This document shows, piece after piece, positions 53,155 to 61,666 of a stretch of DNA of 64,000 nucleotides. The stretch's first letter is position 1. Each line of letters opens with the position of its first letter. Source of the DNA: JBNGOQ01 sp050589645. GTDB taxonomy: Bacteria; Bacteroidota; Bacteroidia; Flavobacteriales; Flavobacteriaceae. The notes beneath the pieces were generated by a model. The model was given only the letters and a program-made list of their open reading frames with translations, ran no database searches and had not been told where the DNA came from. The stretch is from positions 372,001-436,000 of the forward strand of contig NZ_JBNGOQ010000005.1 of the NCBI RefSeq assembly GCF_050589645.1, given 5' to 3'. The translations under genes and the position numbers were made by a program.

Positions 53155-54543
53155 ATGAAGGAGTTAGTTAAGTTAGGTTTGAGTTTAGTTTTGTTGGCTG
53201 TTGCACCCTTAGTAGCGGGGTGCAATGGCCCTAAAACTACCAAGACCGAAGATACAGTGGTATCCGAGGAAACCACGGATCCCAATACCATGTCGCTTAC
53301 CGATGAGGAACTTATGGACAAAGTACAGCGGCAAACCTTCGATTATTTTTGGGACGGGGCAGAACCCGTATCGGGCTTGGCCCGAGAACGTATCCATCTG
53401 GATGACATCTACCCCTCTAACGATAGGGATGTCATAACCACCGGCGGTTCGGGCTTTGGACTTATGGCCATTTTGGTAGGCGTAGAACGGGGCTTTATTA
53501 CGCGAGATCAGGCCCTGGAACGCTATGAACGAATCATGGATTACCTGGCCAAGGCAGATCGGTTCCATGGCGCGTGGCCCCATTGGTTGCACGGCCCCAC
53601 CGGAAAGACCAAACCGTTCAGTACCAAGGACGATGGCGGGGATTTGGTGGAAACCGCCTTTTTGATTCAAGGACTACTCACCGTACATGAATATTTTAAG
53701 GAAGGCAATGCCAGGGAAAAACTACTAACGGAAAACATTCAAAAACTTTGGGAAGAAGTAGAGTGGGACTGGTACACCAAAGGGGGCGAAGAGGTGCTGT
53801 ATTGGCACTGGAGCCCCAACTATGCCTGGGAGATGGATTTTCCCGTAGGGGGGTACAACGAAGCCCTCATTATGTACATTTTGGCAGCGGCATCACCAAC
53901 GCATGCCATAGAAAAAGAAGTGTACGAGAAAGGATGGGCCCGGAGCGGGAGTATAACACAGGATACGGACCTTTATGGCTTGAGGACCGTATTGGACCAT
54001 TATGAAAACGATAGTTCCCCTGTAGGCCCGCTCTTTTGGGCCCATTATTCCTACTTGGGCCTGGATCCCAACGGACTTAACGATCAATTTGGGGATTATT
54101 GGAAACTCAATACCAATCATGCCCTTATCCACTACAAACATGCCCTGGAGAATCCTATGGGCTACCAAGGGTATGGGGAAAACATGTGGGGATTTACCTC
54201 TAGCTATTCCATGAAAGGATATTCGGCCCATCGTCCGGATAGGGATTTGGGGGTTATATCGCCCACGGCTGCCCTTTCCTCCACGCCCTATACACCGGAA
54301 CAGAGCCTTAGGTTCCTTAGGCATATGTACGAAGAGCAGGACAGCCTCATTGGAAAATACGGGCCTTACGATGCTTTTAGCTTTACCCACAATTGGTATT
54401 TACCTCGATATTTGGCCATTGATCAAGGCCCTATCCCCGTGATGATCGAAAACCACAGGAGCGGTCTGCTTTGGAAATTGTTCATGCAAAATGAAGAAGT
54501 CCGCGCGGGATTGGAGAAATTGGGATTTCAATATGACCTATGA
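53155..54543 (+). CDS. GH144-like endo-beta-1,2-glucanase (glucoamylase-like fold), lipoprotein
   Basis: A 462-residue (alpha/alpha)6-barrel hydrolase with a lipoprotein signal (VLLAVAPLVAGCN, Cys at 23). Conserved family phrases include RQTFDYFWDGAEPVSGLARE, the GGSGFGLMAILVGVERGFIT block, AWPHWLHG, FSTKDDGGDLVETAFLIQGL, YWHWSPNYAWEMDFPVGGYN, and FSFTHNWYLPRYLAIDQGPI at the end. These are features of the glycoamylase-like family (PF10091) that includes GH144. GH144 enzymes from Bacteroidota cut beta-1,2-glucans to sophoro-oligosaccharides. The SusCD partner and the GH3 gene next door support that role; substrate specificity is inferred. Confidence 0.82.
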   Translation: MKELVKLGLSLVLLAVAPLVAGCNGPKTTKTEDTVVSEETTDPNTMSLTDEELMDKVQRQTFDYFWDGAEPVSGLARERIHLDDIYPSNDRDVITTGGSGFGLMAILVGVERGFITRDQALERYERIMDYLAKADRFHGAWPHWLHGPTGKTKPFSTKDDGGDLVETAFLIQGLLTVHEYFKEGNAREKLLTENIQKLWEEVEWDWYTKGGEEVLYWHWSPNYAWEMDFPVGGYNEALIMYILAAASPTHAIEKEVYEKGWARSGSITQDTDLYGLRTVLDHYENDSSPVGPLFWAHYSYLGLDPNGLNDQFGDYWKLNTNHALIHYKHALENPMGYQGYGENMWGFTSSYSMKGYSAHRPDRDLGVISPTAALSSTPYTPEQSLRFLRHMYEEQDSLIGKYGPYDAFSFTHNWYLPRYLAIDQGPIPVMIENHRSGLLWKLFMQNEEVRAGLEKLGFQYDL

Positions 54544-54620
54544 TTACTCGTATTTGCCGAAACAATTTCTAAATGTCCCATGGACAAGGACAGCGCAATA
54601 ATAAATCCAAAATCTTACCG

Positions 54621-56900
54621 ATGAACATTATTAAAAAGACCTTTCTACCTTTTCTGTTTCACCTTGCCATCCTTTACCCACTTCTTGGGCAGACCAAAAG
54701 TGAAATTCCCCTGGTGCAGGAGCTGCTTCAGAAAATGACCCTGGAAGAAAAAATTGGGCAGCTGAACTTGCTTACCCCTGGCGGCGGCGTAGCCACGGGA
54801 GCAGTGATAAGCCAAAACGTAGAAGAAAAAATAAAGGCGGGACAGGTAGGCGGATTGTTTGGTATTGCAGGTCCGGCGAAGATCCGGATAGTACAGGAAC
54901 TTGCAATACGGCAAACACGGCTAAAAATTCCGTTACTTATCGGTTCCGATGTGATACACGGATATAAGACCACTTTCCCCATTCCCTTGGGCTCGTCCGC
55001 CTCCTGGGACATGGAGCTTTTGGAACGGGCCGCACGCATGGCGGCAAGGGAGGCTACCGCAGATGGTATTAATTGGAATTTTTCGCCCATGGTCGATATT
55101 GCAAGGGATCCCAGATGGGGGCGTATCGCAGAAGGGGCAGGGGAGGACCCTTACTTGGGTTCGGCCATTGCCGCAGCCATGGTACGGGGATATCAGGGAG
55201 AAGACCTCTCGGACTCCACCACTATGATGGCCTGTGTAAAACACTTTGCACTCTACGGAGCATCCCAAGCCGGTAGGGATTACCACTCGGTGGACATGGG
55301 TAGGGTAAAGATGTTTAACCAATACCTTCCACCCTACAAGGCCGCAATAGATGCGGGAGCAGCCAGTGTCATGACTTCCTTCAATGATGTGGACGGTGTG
55401 CCGGCTACGGGAAACCGTTGGCTGCTTACCAACTTACTCCGTGATACATGGGGGTTCCAGGGATTCGTGGTCTCTGACTATACTTCGGTCAACGAAATGG
55501 TGGCCCACGGATTGGGGAACCTACAGACCGTATCCGCACTTTCCCTAAAGGCCGGTCTGGATATGGACATGGTGGGCGAAGGTTTTCTGACCACCCTTAA
55601 AAAATCGGTGGATGAGGGCAAGGTCACCGAGGAGGAAATTACCCGTGCATGTCTTCGGATTTTGGAGGCCAAATATAAATTGGGACTTTTTGAGGACCCC
55701 TTTCGATATTTGGACGACAGTCGGCCCAAAAAGGATATCCTCACCGCAGAACATCGCGAACTGGCCCGTGAAATTGCCTCCCGGTCCTTTGTGCTCCTTA
55801 AAAACCATCAGGATGTTCTCCCCTTAAGAAAAAAAGGTGAAATAGCATTGGTAGGGCCCTTGGCCGATAGCCGTAACAATATGTTGGGCACCTGGGCCCC
55901 CACGGGAAACCCCAACTTGGCCGTTACCATTTTGGAAGGACTCAAGAAAGCGGCTCCGAACAGCTCCATACGGTATGCCAAAGGAGCCAATATCACAGAT
56001 GACGTTGAACTGGCCAAACGGGTAAACGTCTTTGGCCCCCGGGTGGTTATCGATGAGCGAACACCGGAAGTGCTATTAAAAGAGGCCATTGATCTCGCCA
56101 AACAATCGGACATAGTGGTTGCCGTGGTGGGTGAGGCGACCGAAATGAGCGGGGAAGCGGCTAGCAGAACCAACCTATCCCTGCCTAAGGCCCAGAAAAA
56201 AATGATTCAGGCCCTAGTGGAGACGGGAAAACCTATAGTCCTGGTCCTGATGAGTGGACGGCCCTTGGTCATTTCCGAGGAATTTGAACTTCCCGTGAGC
56301 ATTTTACAGGTGTGGCATCCTGGCGTAGAAGCCGGAAATGCTGTGGCCGATGTGCTCTTTGGCACTTACAATCCATCTGGGAAGCTTACCGCTACCTGGC
56401 CCAGGAATGTAGGTCAGATTCCGATCTACCACAGCGTAAAACATACGGGACGGCCCCCGGCGACCGGGGAGTTTAAAAAATTCCGGTCTAACTATTTAGA
56501 TTCGCCCAACACACCCCTTTTCCCCTTTGGTTATGGTCTTAGCTATACTACGTTTACCTATTCGGATCTGCATCTGGACAAAACTGAAATTGGTCCGGAC
56601 GAATCCTTGATCATCGGGCTAACCCTCACCAATACTGGGGATTTTGACGGAGAGGAAGTGGTTCAACTTTACCTCCGGGATATGGAACGCAGTATCACCC
56701 CGCCCGTAAAACAACTTAAGGGATTTAAAAAGGTATCTGTACCTAAGGGTGAAAGTGTCCAGGTGACCTTGACCCTATCCCCGGAGGACCTGAAATTTTA
56801 CAATGGCGAATTGCAATTTGTAGCGGAACCTGGAGACTTTGAAGTGTTCGTTGGGACAGATTCGGATAGTTCTTTGAAAGCCTCCTTTACGCTAAAATAG
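54621..56900 (+). CDS. GH3 beta-glucosidase, secreted (BglX-like)
   Basis: A 759-residue exonuclease-type glycosidase (cleaves terminal beta-linked glucose). The start at 54621 opens a signal peptide (MNIIKKTFLPFLFHLAILYP, cleavage at LLGQ). N-terminal TIM barrel: MTLEEKIGQLNLL, PLLIGSDVIHGYKTTFPIPL, KHFALYGASQAGRDYHSVDM, and the nucleophile segment GFQGFVVSDYTSVNEMVAHG (Asp in SDY). A second sandwich domain (VVAVVGEATEMSGEAASRTN, GRPLVISEEF) and a C-terminal fibronectin-III-like domain (TLTNTGDFDGEEVVQLYLRD) complete it. It would release glucose from the oligosaccharides made by the GH144-like enzyme upstream. Confidence 0.94.
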   Translation: MNIIKKTFLPFLFHLAILYPLLGQTKSEIPLVQELLQKMTLEEKIGQLNLLTPGGGVATGAVISQNVEEKIKAGQVGGLFGIAGPAKIRIVQELAIRQTRLKIPLLIGSDVIHGYKTTFPIPLGSSASWDMELLERAARMAAREATADGINWNFSPMVDIARDPRWGRIAEGAGEDPYLGSAIAAAMVRGYQGEDLSDSTTMMACVKHFALYGASQAGRDYHSVDMGRVKMFNQYLPPYKAAIDAGAASVMTSFNDVDGVPATGNRWLLTNLLRDTWGFQGFVVSDYTSVNEMVAHGLGNLQTVSALSLKAGLDMDMVGEGFLTTLKKSVDEGKVTEEEITRACLRILEAKYKLGLFEDPFRYLDDSRPKKDILTAEHRELAREIASRSFVLLKNHQDVLPLRKKGEIALVGPLADSRNNMLGTWAPTGNPNLAVTILEGLKKAAPNSSIRYAKGANITDDVELAKRVNVFGPRVVIDERTPEVLLKEAIDLAKQSDIVVAVVGEATEMSGEAASRTNLSLPKAQKKMIQALVETGKPIVLVLMSGRPLVISEEFELPVSILQVWHPGVEAGNAVADVLFGTYNPSGKLTATWPRNVGQIPIYHSVKHTGRPPATGEFKKFRSNYLDSPNTPLFPFGYGLSYTTFTYSDLHLDKTEIGPDESLIIGLTLTNTGDFDGEEVVQLYLRDMERSITPPVKQLKGFKKVSVPKGESVQVTLTLSPEDLKFYNGELQFVAEPGDFEVFVGTDSDSSLKASFTLK

Positions 56901-57230
56901 ATGAACAGTGGGCAGTAAACAATGAACAATAAACAATTAGCAATAAACAATGTTCCGTTCCTAAACAGTAAACAGTAAACAGTAAACAGTAAACAGTAAA
57001 CAGTAAACAGTGAGCAGTAGGCGCCAAGGATTGATGGTAGGCGGTAATGAATGAACACTTGGCAGTGAACGGTAAACAAGAAACCAGAGACCAGAGACCA
57101 GAGACAGTGAACAGTAGGCAGTAGGCAGTAAACAATGAACAATAAACAATTAGCAATAAACAATGTTCCGTTCCTAAACGGTAAACAGTAAACAGTAAAC
57201 AGTGAGCAGAGGGCAGTAGACAGTGGGTAA
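56901..57230 (+). repeat. Degenerate heptamer repeat tract (AACAGTA type) with a 56-bp perfect duplication
   Basis: The gap after the GH3 gene is almost wholly made of AACAGTA, AACAATA and GGCAGTA-like units, with seven near-perfect AACAGTA units at about 56965-57011. A 56-bp block at 56911-56966 recurs perfectly at 57124-57179, 213 bp later. Translations of the other strand (YCLLFTV repeats) are artefacts of this periodicity. Confidence 0.9.
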
Positions 57231-57237
57231 TGGTGCC

Positions 57238-57316
57238 AGAGATTCCTCGCAGGCTCGGAATGACAAATCAATGCGTATTGTCATTCAGAGCGTAGCGCAG
57301 TGGAGCGAAGAATCTC
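57238..57316. repeat. Palindromic intergenic repeat
   Basis: Left arm AGAGATTCCTCGC plus GCTCGGAATGACA, right arm TGTCATTCAGAGC plus GAGCGAAGAATCTC, in inverted order. Elements with GGAATGACA and AATCTC ends are scattered in many bacterial genomes. A related half (GAATGACA, then GCGAAGAATCTC) is at about 59409-59460. Confidence 0.75.
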
Positions 57317-57436
57317 AAACAGTGGGCAGTAGGTGGTGAACCATTAACAATGAACAATTCCCAGTAAACGAGAAACATGAAACTGTCAGCAGTGAACGCC
57401 AAATAATTTGCAACAATCAAAAAATATGGCCGATTC

Positions 57437-57478
57437 TTAAACCTTAAACCTTAAACCTTAAACCTTGAACCTTGAACC
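57437..57478 (+). repeat. Tandem heptamers TTAAACC / TTGAACC
   Basis: Four TTAAACC units followed by two TTGAACC units, ending 40 bp before the sulfatase start codon. Confidence 0.9.
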
Positions 57479-57518
57479 TTGAATTTGTCCCTTGAACTTG
57501 ACACTTGAAAAAATAATT

Positions 57519-59159
57519 ATGTACCGAAAAATAGCATGGGCCCTTGTATTCCTTCTTGGTTGGGCCTGCAAGGATTCCCATCCTGCGAAGAAATCGGAGT
57601 TGGGGCCTCCTAATATCATTTTTATCATGTCCGACGACCACGCCGCCCAAGCGATTGGTGCCTATGGTCATCCCTTGGCAAAATTGGCTCCTACTCCCAA
57701 CATTGATCGCTTGGCCAAGAATGGGGCCCTTTTCCAAAACAGTTTTTGCACCAATGCCATATGTGGACCCAGCAGGGCCGTGATCCTGACTGGAAAGCAC
57801 AGCCATATCAACGGGTTTCGGATGAACGGGGAGCGCTTCGACGGTAGGCAGGCAACCTTGCCCAAGCATTTGCAAAAATTGGGCTATCAAACGGCCATTG
57901 TGGGTAAATGGCACCTCCATGGGGAGCCCACCGGTTTCGATTATTGGGACATTGTGAACGACCAGGGAAATTACTACAATCCAGAATTCATCCAGGGCAA
58001 GGATACTGCCGTGGTAAACGGCTATGTTACCGACATCATTACGGATAAAAGTTTGGATTGGTTACGACAAAGGGAGTCTGACGATGCCCCCTTTTTCCTG
58101 ATGGTACACCATAAGGCCCCGCACCGCAACTGGATGCCGGCATTGCGGCACGTGAACAAATACGATTCTGTCACTTTTCCTCTGCCGGAGTCCTTTTTTC
58201 CCGAGTTTGTGGACCAGCAGGCAGCCTCGGAACAACAGCAGACCATCTACAGCGATATGTACGAGGGGCACGATTTAAAGATGACGAAAGCCTATGGAAG
58301 TACGGCATTGGCCCATAATCCCTGGCCTACGGATTTTGACCGCATGACCCCACAGCAGCGCAAGGCCTGGGATAAGGCTTATCTACCTAAAAACAATGCG
58401 ATGCACAGCGCCAATTTATCGGGAGAGGAGCTTGCCGTATGGAAAGGACAGCGGTATTTACAGGATTACCTGGCAACCATCGCAGCGGTGGACGAGGGTA
58501 TCGGAGAAGTTCTGGACTATTTGGAGGAGCACGGATTGGCAGAAAATACCTTGGTGGTGTACACCTCCGATCAAGGATTCTACTTGGGGGAGCGCGGTTG
58601 GTTCGACAAGCGCTTTATGTACGAGGAATCCCTGAGGATACCGCTGCTTATGCAGTGGCCGAGTGTCATCGCCCCCGGTACAAAGATCGAAGCCATGGTA
58701 CAGAACTTGGATTTTGCTCCCACTTTTCTCGATTTTGCAGGCGGGCAAGAAGAAAGTAAGGTTATGCAGGGCGCGTCCTTTAGAAAGGTATTGGAGGGTT
58801 CGGACGAGGCCGATTTTAAAGAAGCAATATACTACCACTACTACGACTATCCGGCCTTTCATATGGTAAAAAAACAGTACGGAATTCGGACAAAAAGGTA
58901 TAAATTGATCCATTTTTATGACGATATTGACACCTGGGAATTTTATGATTTGCAAAAAGACCCCAGGGAAATGTATAATGCCATCAACGATACGGAGTAC
59001 ATAGAGGAAATTGCCATGATGCACTTAAAACTGGATAGCCTCCAAAAACGGTACAAGGTAACGGAGCGCGAATTTGAGACCTCCCCTAAAGAAAAGGTAC
59101 AAAAGGCGTACAAAGCTTTTGAGCGTTTAAAGGGAAAAGCGGACAATTCGGGGCAGTGA
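57519..59159 (+). CDS. Family S1 sulfatase, lipoprotein
   Basis: A 546-residue hydrolase that removes sulfate esters from glycans. The start at 57519 opens a lipoprotein signal (ALVFLLGWACKD, Cys 17). The metal Asp pair is IIFIMSDDHA (Asp 39-40). The formylglycine motif is CGPSRAVILTGKHSHINGFR (Cys 82 in CxPSR, to be matured to formylglycine). Further sites are VGKWHL, HHKAPHRNW and TSDQGFYLGERGWFDKRFMY; the C-terminal part ends PREMYNAIND. All catalytic residues are present. It sits in the glucan locus after two repeat tracts, so it may be a separate transcription unit. The sulfated substrate is unknown. Confidence 0.93.
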   Translation: MYRKIAWALVFLLGWACKDSHPAKKSELGPPNIIFIMSDDHAAQAIGAYGHPLAKLAPTPNIDRLAKNGALFQNSFCTNAICGPSRAVILTGKHSHINGFRMNGERFDGRQATLPKHLQKLGYQTAIVGKWHLHGEPTGFDYWDIVNDQGNYYNPEFIQGKDTAVVNGYVTDIITDKSLDWLRQRESDDAPFFLMVHHKAPHRNWMPALRHVNKYDSVTFPLPESFFPEFVDQQAASEQQQTIYSDMYEGHDLKMTKAYGSTALAHNPWPTDFDRMTPQQRKAWDKAYLPKNNAMHSANLSGEELAVWKGQRYLQDYLATIAAVDEGIGEVLDYLEEHGLAENTLVVYTSDQGFYLGERGWFDKRFMYEESLRIPLLMQWPSVIAPGTKIEAMVQNLDFAPTFLDFAGGQEESKVMQGASFRKVLEGSDEADFKEAIYYHYYDYPAFHMVKKQYGIRTKRYKLIHFYDDIDTWEFYDLQKDPREMYNAINDTEYIEEIAMMHLKLDSLQKRYKVTEREFETSPKEKVQKAYKAFERLKGKADNSGQ

Positions 59160-59698
59160 ACAATGAGCAATTAACAATAAACAATTAGCAATAAAAAATG
59201 GCAGTAGTCAGAGATCGGTTATGAGTTGAACCCTATTCGCTCTACGTTCAAGGACCGATGGTAAGTTCTACGTGTTAAATTTAAAGTTCGACCCTCGTGA
59301 TTCTAAATTCATTATTCCCAGTTCCAAGTAGCTCCTTCCCTTTGTTAAGGGAAGGTGGCCCCGACCGAAGCAAAGTGAGTGTTGGGGGCGGAAGGGTAGT
59401 AAAGAAAGAATGACATGTCCTAGGCAGGCAGGCGCTGAGCAAAGCGAGGCGAAGAATCTCAAAGCTTTCACCATCAACCAAAAACCTGAAACAGTCGGCA
59501 GTAAGCAGTTGGCAATGCGCTCGGCGTATGGCGCGATGCATTTTATCCGGCAGTAGGCGGTGACAAGCAGTGAACAATGAACAATGAACAATTATCAATA
59601 AACAATTATCAATAAATAATTATCAATTCCTAACTTATAACTTTTAATTCATAATTCTTAACCGGAACTTCCAACTAGCAACCTTCAACCATTGGAAC
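59160..59698. repeat. Repeat-rich intergenic region
   Basis: No gene seen. It holds AACAATA/AACAATTA-type heptamer-like units at both ends (59155-59195, 59570-59625), a perfect hairpin CTTCCCTT/AAGGGAAG at 59335-59354, and a palindromic fragment GAATGACA to GCGAAGAATCTC near 59409-59460. It has the same mixture as the gap before the sulfatase, so the sulfatase gene is bracketed by related repeats. Confidence 0.75.
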
Positions 59699-60541
59699 AT
59701 GATGAAACATACGATATTTCTTTTGACGCTGAGCCTAGTTCAGCTAACGGCTGCACAAGAGCTTGGGTTTATGAGCTACAACATCAAATTTGACGACCCC
59801 AGGGACACCTTGAACAACTGGGAGAGTCGAAAGGCCTTCCTCATCTCCCAGCTTAAGGACTACGCTCCGGACATTTTAGGAACCCAGGAAGGCATGATAC
59901 ATCAATTGAGAGATATCGAAAAGGGGCTCGAGGACTACTCGTTTTTTGGTGTAGGGCGGGATCAAGGGAACGAGAAGGGCGAGTTTACCGCTATTTTTTA
60001 TAACGGTTCTACGGTCGATTTTTTGGAAGGAGACACCTTTTGGCTGTCCAATACTCCCGAAAAACCGTCCAAGGGATGGGATGCCGCATTACCCAGAATC
60101 TGTACCTATGGGCGCTTTAAAAGAAAAACCGATGGTAAGGAATTCTACGTGTTCAATACCCATTTTGATCACATCGGCCAACGGGCCAGGGAAGAAAGTT
60201 CAAAACTGATCTTAGCGCAGATCAATGTGTTGAACACCCAAAAGGTTCCGGTGGTATTGATGGGAGATTTTAACCTTGAGGCTAATAGCAGGGGTATTCG
60301 TTTGATCCAAAACAAAATGTTGGATACCCATGTCACTGCAGGAGCTAATGCCCATGGACCGGAGGGCACCTTTAATGGCTTTGATTTTCACAAACCCGTG
60401 GAACGAAGGATCGATTTTATCTTTATCAGCAAAAACGATTTTGTAGTCCTCAAAAGCGCTATCATAAACGAAGCAAAGGGGGAGCGTTACCCTTCTGACC
60501 ATTTTCCTGTATTCACAAGTTTACACCTCAAAGACAAATAG
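59699..60541 (+). CDS. Secreted endonuclease/exonuclease/phosphatase-family hydrolase
   Basis: A 280-residue exported enzyme with signal peptide (MMKHTIFLLTLSLVQLTAAQ). The EEP fold is clear: MSYNIKFDD, DILGTQEG (metal Glu), FYVFNTHFDHIGQRAREES, VVLMGDFNLEANSRGIRLI (Asp/Asn), RRIDFIFIS, and the final SDHFPVF (catalytic His). Members cleave phosphodiesters in nucleic acids, sphingolipids or phosphoinositides; the length and exported form fit the small group found beside glycan loci. It could remove phosphate substituents from the glycan, which is inferred only from position. Confidence 0.88.
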   Translation: MMKHTIFLLTLSLVQLTAAQELGFMSYNIKFDDPRDTLNNWESRKAFLISQLKDYAPDILGTQEGMIHQLRDIEKGLEDYSFFGVGRDQGNEKGEFTAIFYNGSTVDFLEGDTFWLSNTPEKPSKGWDAALPRICTYGRFKRKTDGKEFYVFNTHFDHIGQRAREESSKLILAQINVLNTQKVPVVLMGDFNLEANSRGIRLIQNKMLDTHVTAGANAHGPEGTFNGFDFHKPVERRIDFIFISKNDFVVLKSAIINEAKGERYPSDHFPVFTSLHLKDK

Positions 60542-60556
60542 GGCACAGGCGGCCAC

Positions 60557-61387
60557 CTATACCATACCCATAACCGTCTTTGCGCAGAGGACCACCATGA
60601 CAACCCCAAAGATATATCTCAGGATAGGCGGTGACGTTCTATGGGCTACCCGAACACCGAAAGGTGCGGAGACAAATACCCCAAACAAAATAGGAAGGAC
60701 CAGACTAAGGGAAATATAGCCGTATTGATGGGAAAGTACCTGGGACACTACAGCAGGGGACCCAAGGTTCAGATAGCTGATGCTGACCCCCATGGCGATG
60801 AGCAACACTACCCCAATGGATACGGAACTTGCCCTTTTAATAGGAATGCGAAAAATATCGGTCAGGGACGGAATAACCACAATACCTCCACCAAAACCAG
60901 ATAGTGCTGTGGTAATACCGGTAAAAATACCCAGTCCGCCAAAGGCGAAGCTATTGGGCCGATGTCCGTGGCGGTCCGGACTTATGCCGGGATGTTTGTA
61001 AAAAAGAAATCGGACAGCGACCAAGAAGACCATAATCAAGAAAAGGATGTCAAAATAAATTTTGTCGTACCAAAGGGAAGTTTTGACGATTTCGGACATG
61101 CCATAACCGGCGATAATCGCCGGAATCCCAATGAGCAGCACTTCCCGGGGATAAAAATTCTTGACCCGATATTGCTTATAGCTTACGGATAGCCCATTAA
61201 AAACGGTGATGAAGAGCGAATGGGCAATAATATATTTTACCAATTCCTGTCCTTCGATACCGAATGAGGCCAGCATCAGGTCCAAGACCGGAATCAGGAT
61301 AACATTGCCTCCAGTACCCATAAGTCCGGAGTAAAAACCATTGGCCATCCCCAACAAGAATAATAAAAGGACAAGGCCAAGCGTCAT
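60557..61387 (-). CDS. TauE/SafE-family sulfite or anion exporter
   Basis: A 276-residue inner-membrane protein with about eight helices in two related halves. Half one begins LLFLLGMANGFYSGLMGTGG, NVILIPVL; half two has GIFTGITTALSGFGGGIVVI plus PSLT. Both halves carry the G-x-G-GG turn and PxL of the TauE/SafE family. It may export sulfite, sulfoacetate or other anions; sulfate released by the nearby sulfatase makes a sulfur role attractive but unproven. It converges on the EEP gene, with only 15 bp between the two stops. Confidence 0.9.
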   Translation of the reverse strand: MTLGLVLLLFLLGMANGFYSGLMGTGGNVILIPVLDLMLASFGIEGQELVKYIIAHSLFITVFNGLSVSYKQYRVKNFYPREVLLIGIPAIIAGYGMSEIVKTSLWYDKIYFDILFLIMVFLVAVRFLFYKHPGISPDRHGHRPNSFAFGGLGIFTGITTALSGFGGGIVVIPSLTDIFRIPIKRASSVSIGVVLLIAMGVSISYLNLGSPAVVSQVLSHQYGYISLSLVLPILFGVFVSAPFGVRVAHRTSPPILRYIFGVVMVVLCAKTVMGMV

Positions 61388-61547
61388 CTCGGGGCGTGGT
61401 ATTTACCGGATTGCATAGGCTGGAATCTAAAGGTTTATGGTATCCCTAAAGATAGCCATTTTAACCACTATACGGTACACCTTCCGGTTCACATAAAATT
61501 AACCAATTGCTCATGCCTTCTTAACCCCCCCTTGGGCAAAGGGATTG

Positions 61548-61555
61548 TATTTTTG
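61548..61555 (+). promoter_or_regulatory. -7 promoter element of the candidate small RNA
   Basis: TATTTTTG, exact match to TAnnTTTG, placing transcription start near 61560. A TTG lies at 61532 but only 13 bp upstream, shorter than usual. Confidence 0.5.
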
Positions 61556-61637
61556 GAGTGCCTTTCATAGAGGCACGTTCTTAATGGAGTTAGTTTGAGT
61601 TAGTCTTGCGAAACCGGTGGAAACATCGGTTTTTTTT
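61556..61637 (+). ncRNA. Candidate small RNA with 5' hairpin and intrinsic terminator
   Basis: Between two minus-strand genes a plus-strand unit is seen: TATTTTTG promoter element, then hairpin GTGCCT (61558-61563) / AGGCAC (61571-61576), a single-stranded GTTAGTTTGAGTTAGT segment with a 4-mer repeat, and a terminator AACCGGTG / CATCGGTT with GAAA loop (61612-61631, one G-T pair) followed by six more T. No open frame of note. It could be a regulatory RNA, perhaps of the flavobacterial class Flavo-1; that match is from memory and untested. Confidence 0.6.
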
Positions 61638-61666
61638 GTTGTAGCTTGATGGTAGATCTCTGGGCT

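Noticed and set aside
56798..57271. 157-codon minus-strand frame after the GH3 gene
   Set aside because: The product is a monotonous YCLLFTV-type repeat, the read-out of the heptamer tract, and it overlaps the GH3 coding end.
59268..59598. Two minus-strand frames of about 105 codons between sulfatase and EEP genes
   Set aside because: Both run through palindromic and heptamer repeats and overlap each other in different frames; neither resembles a protein family.
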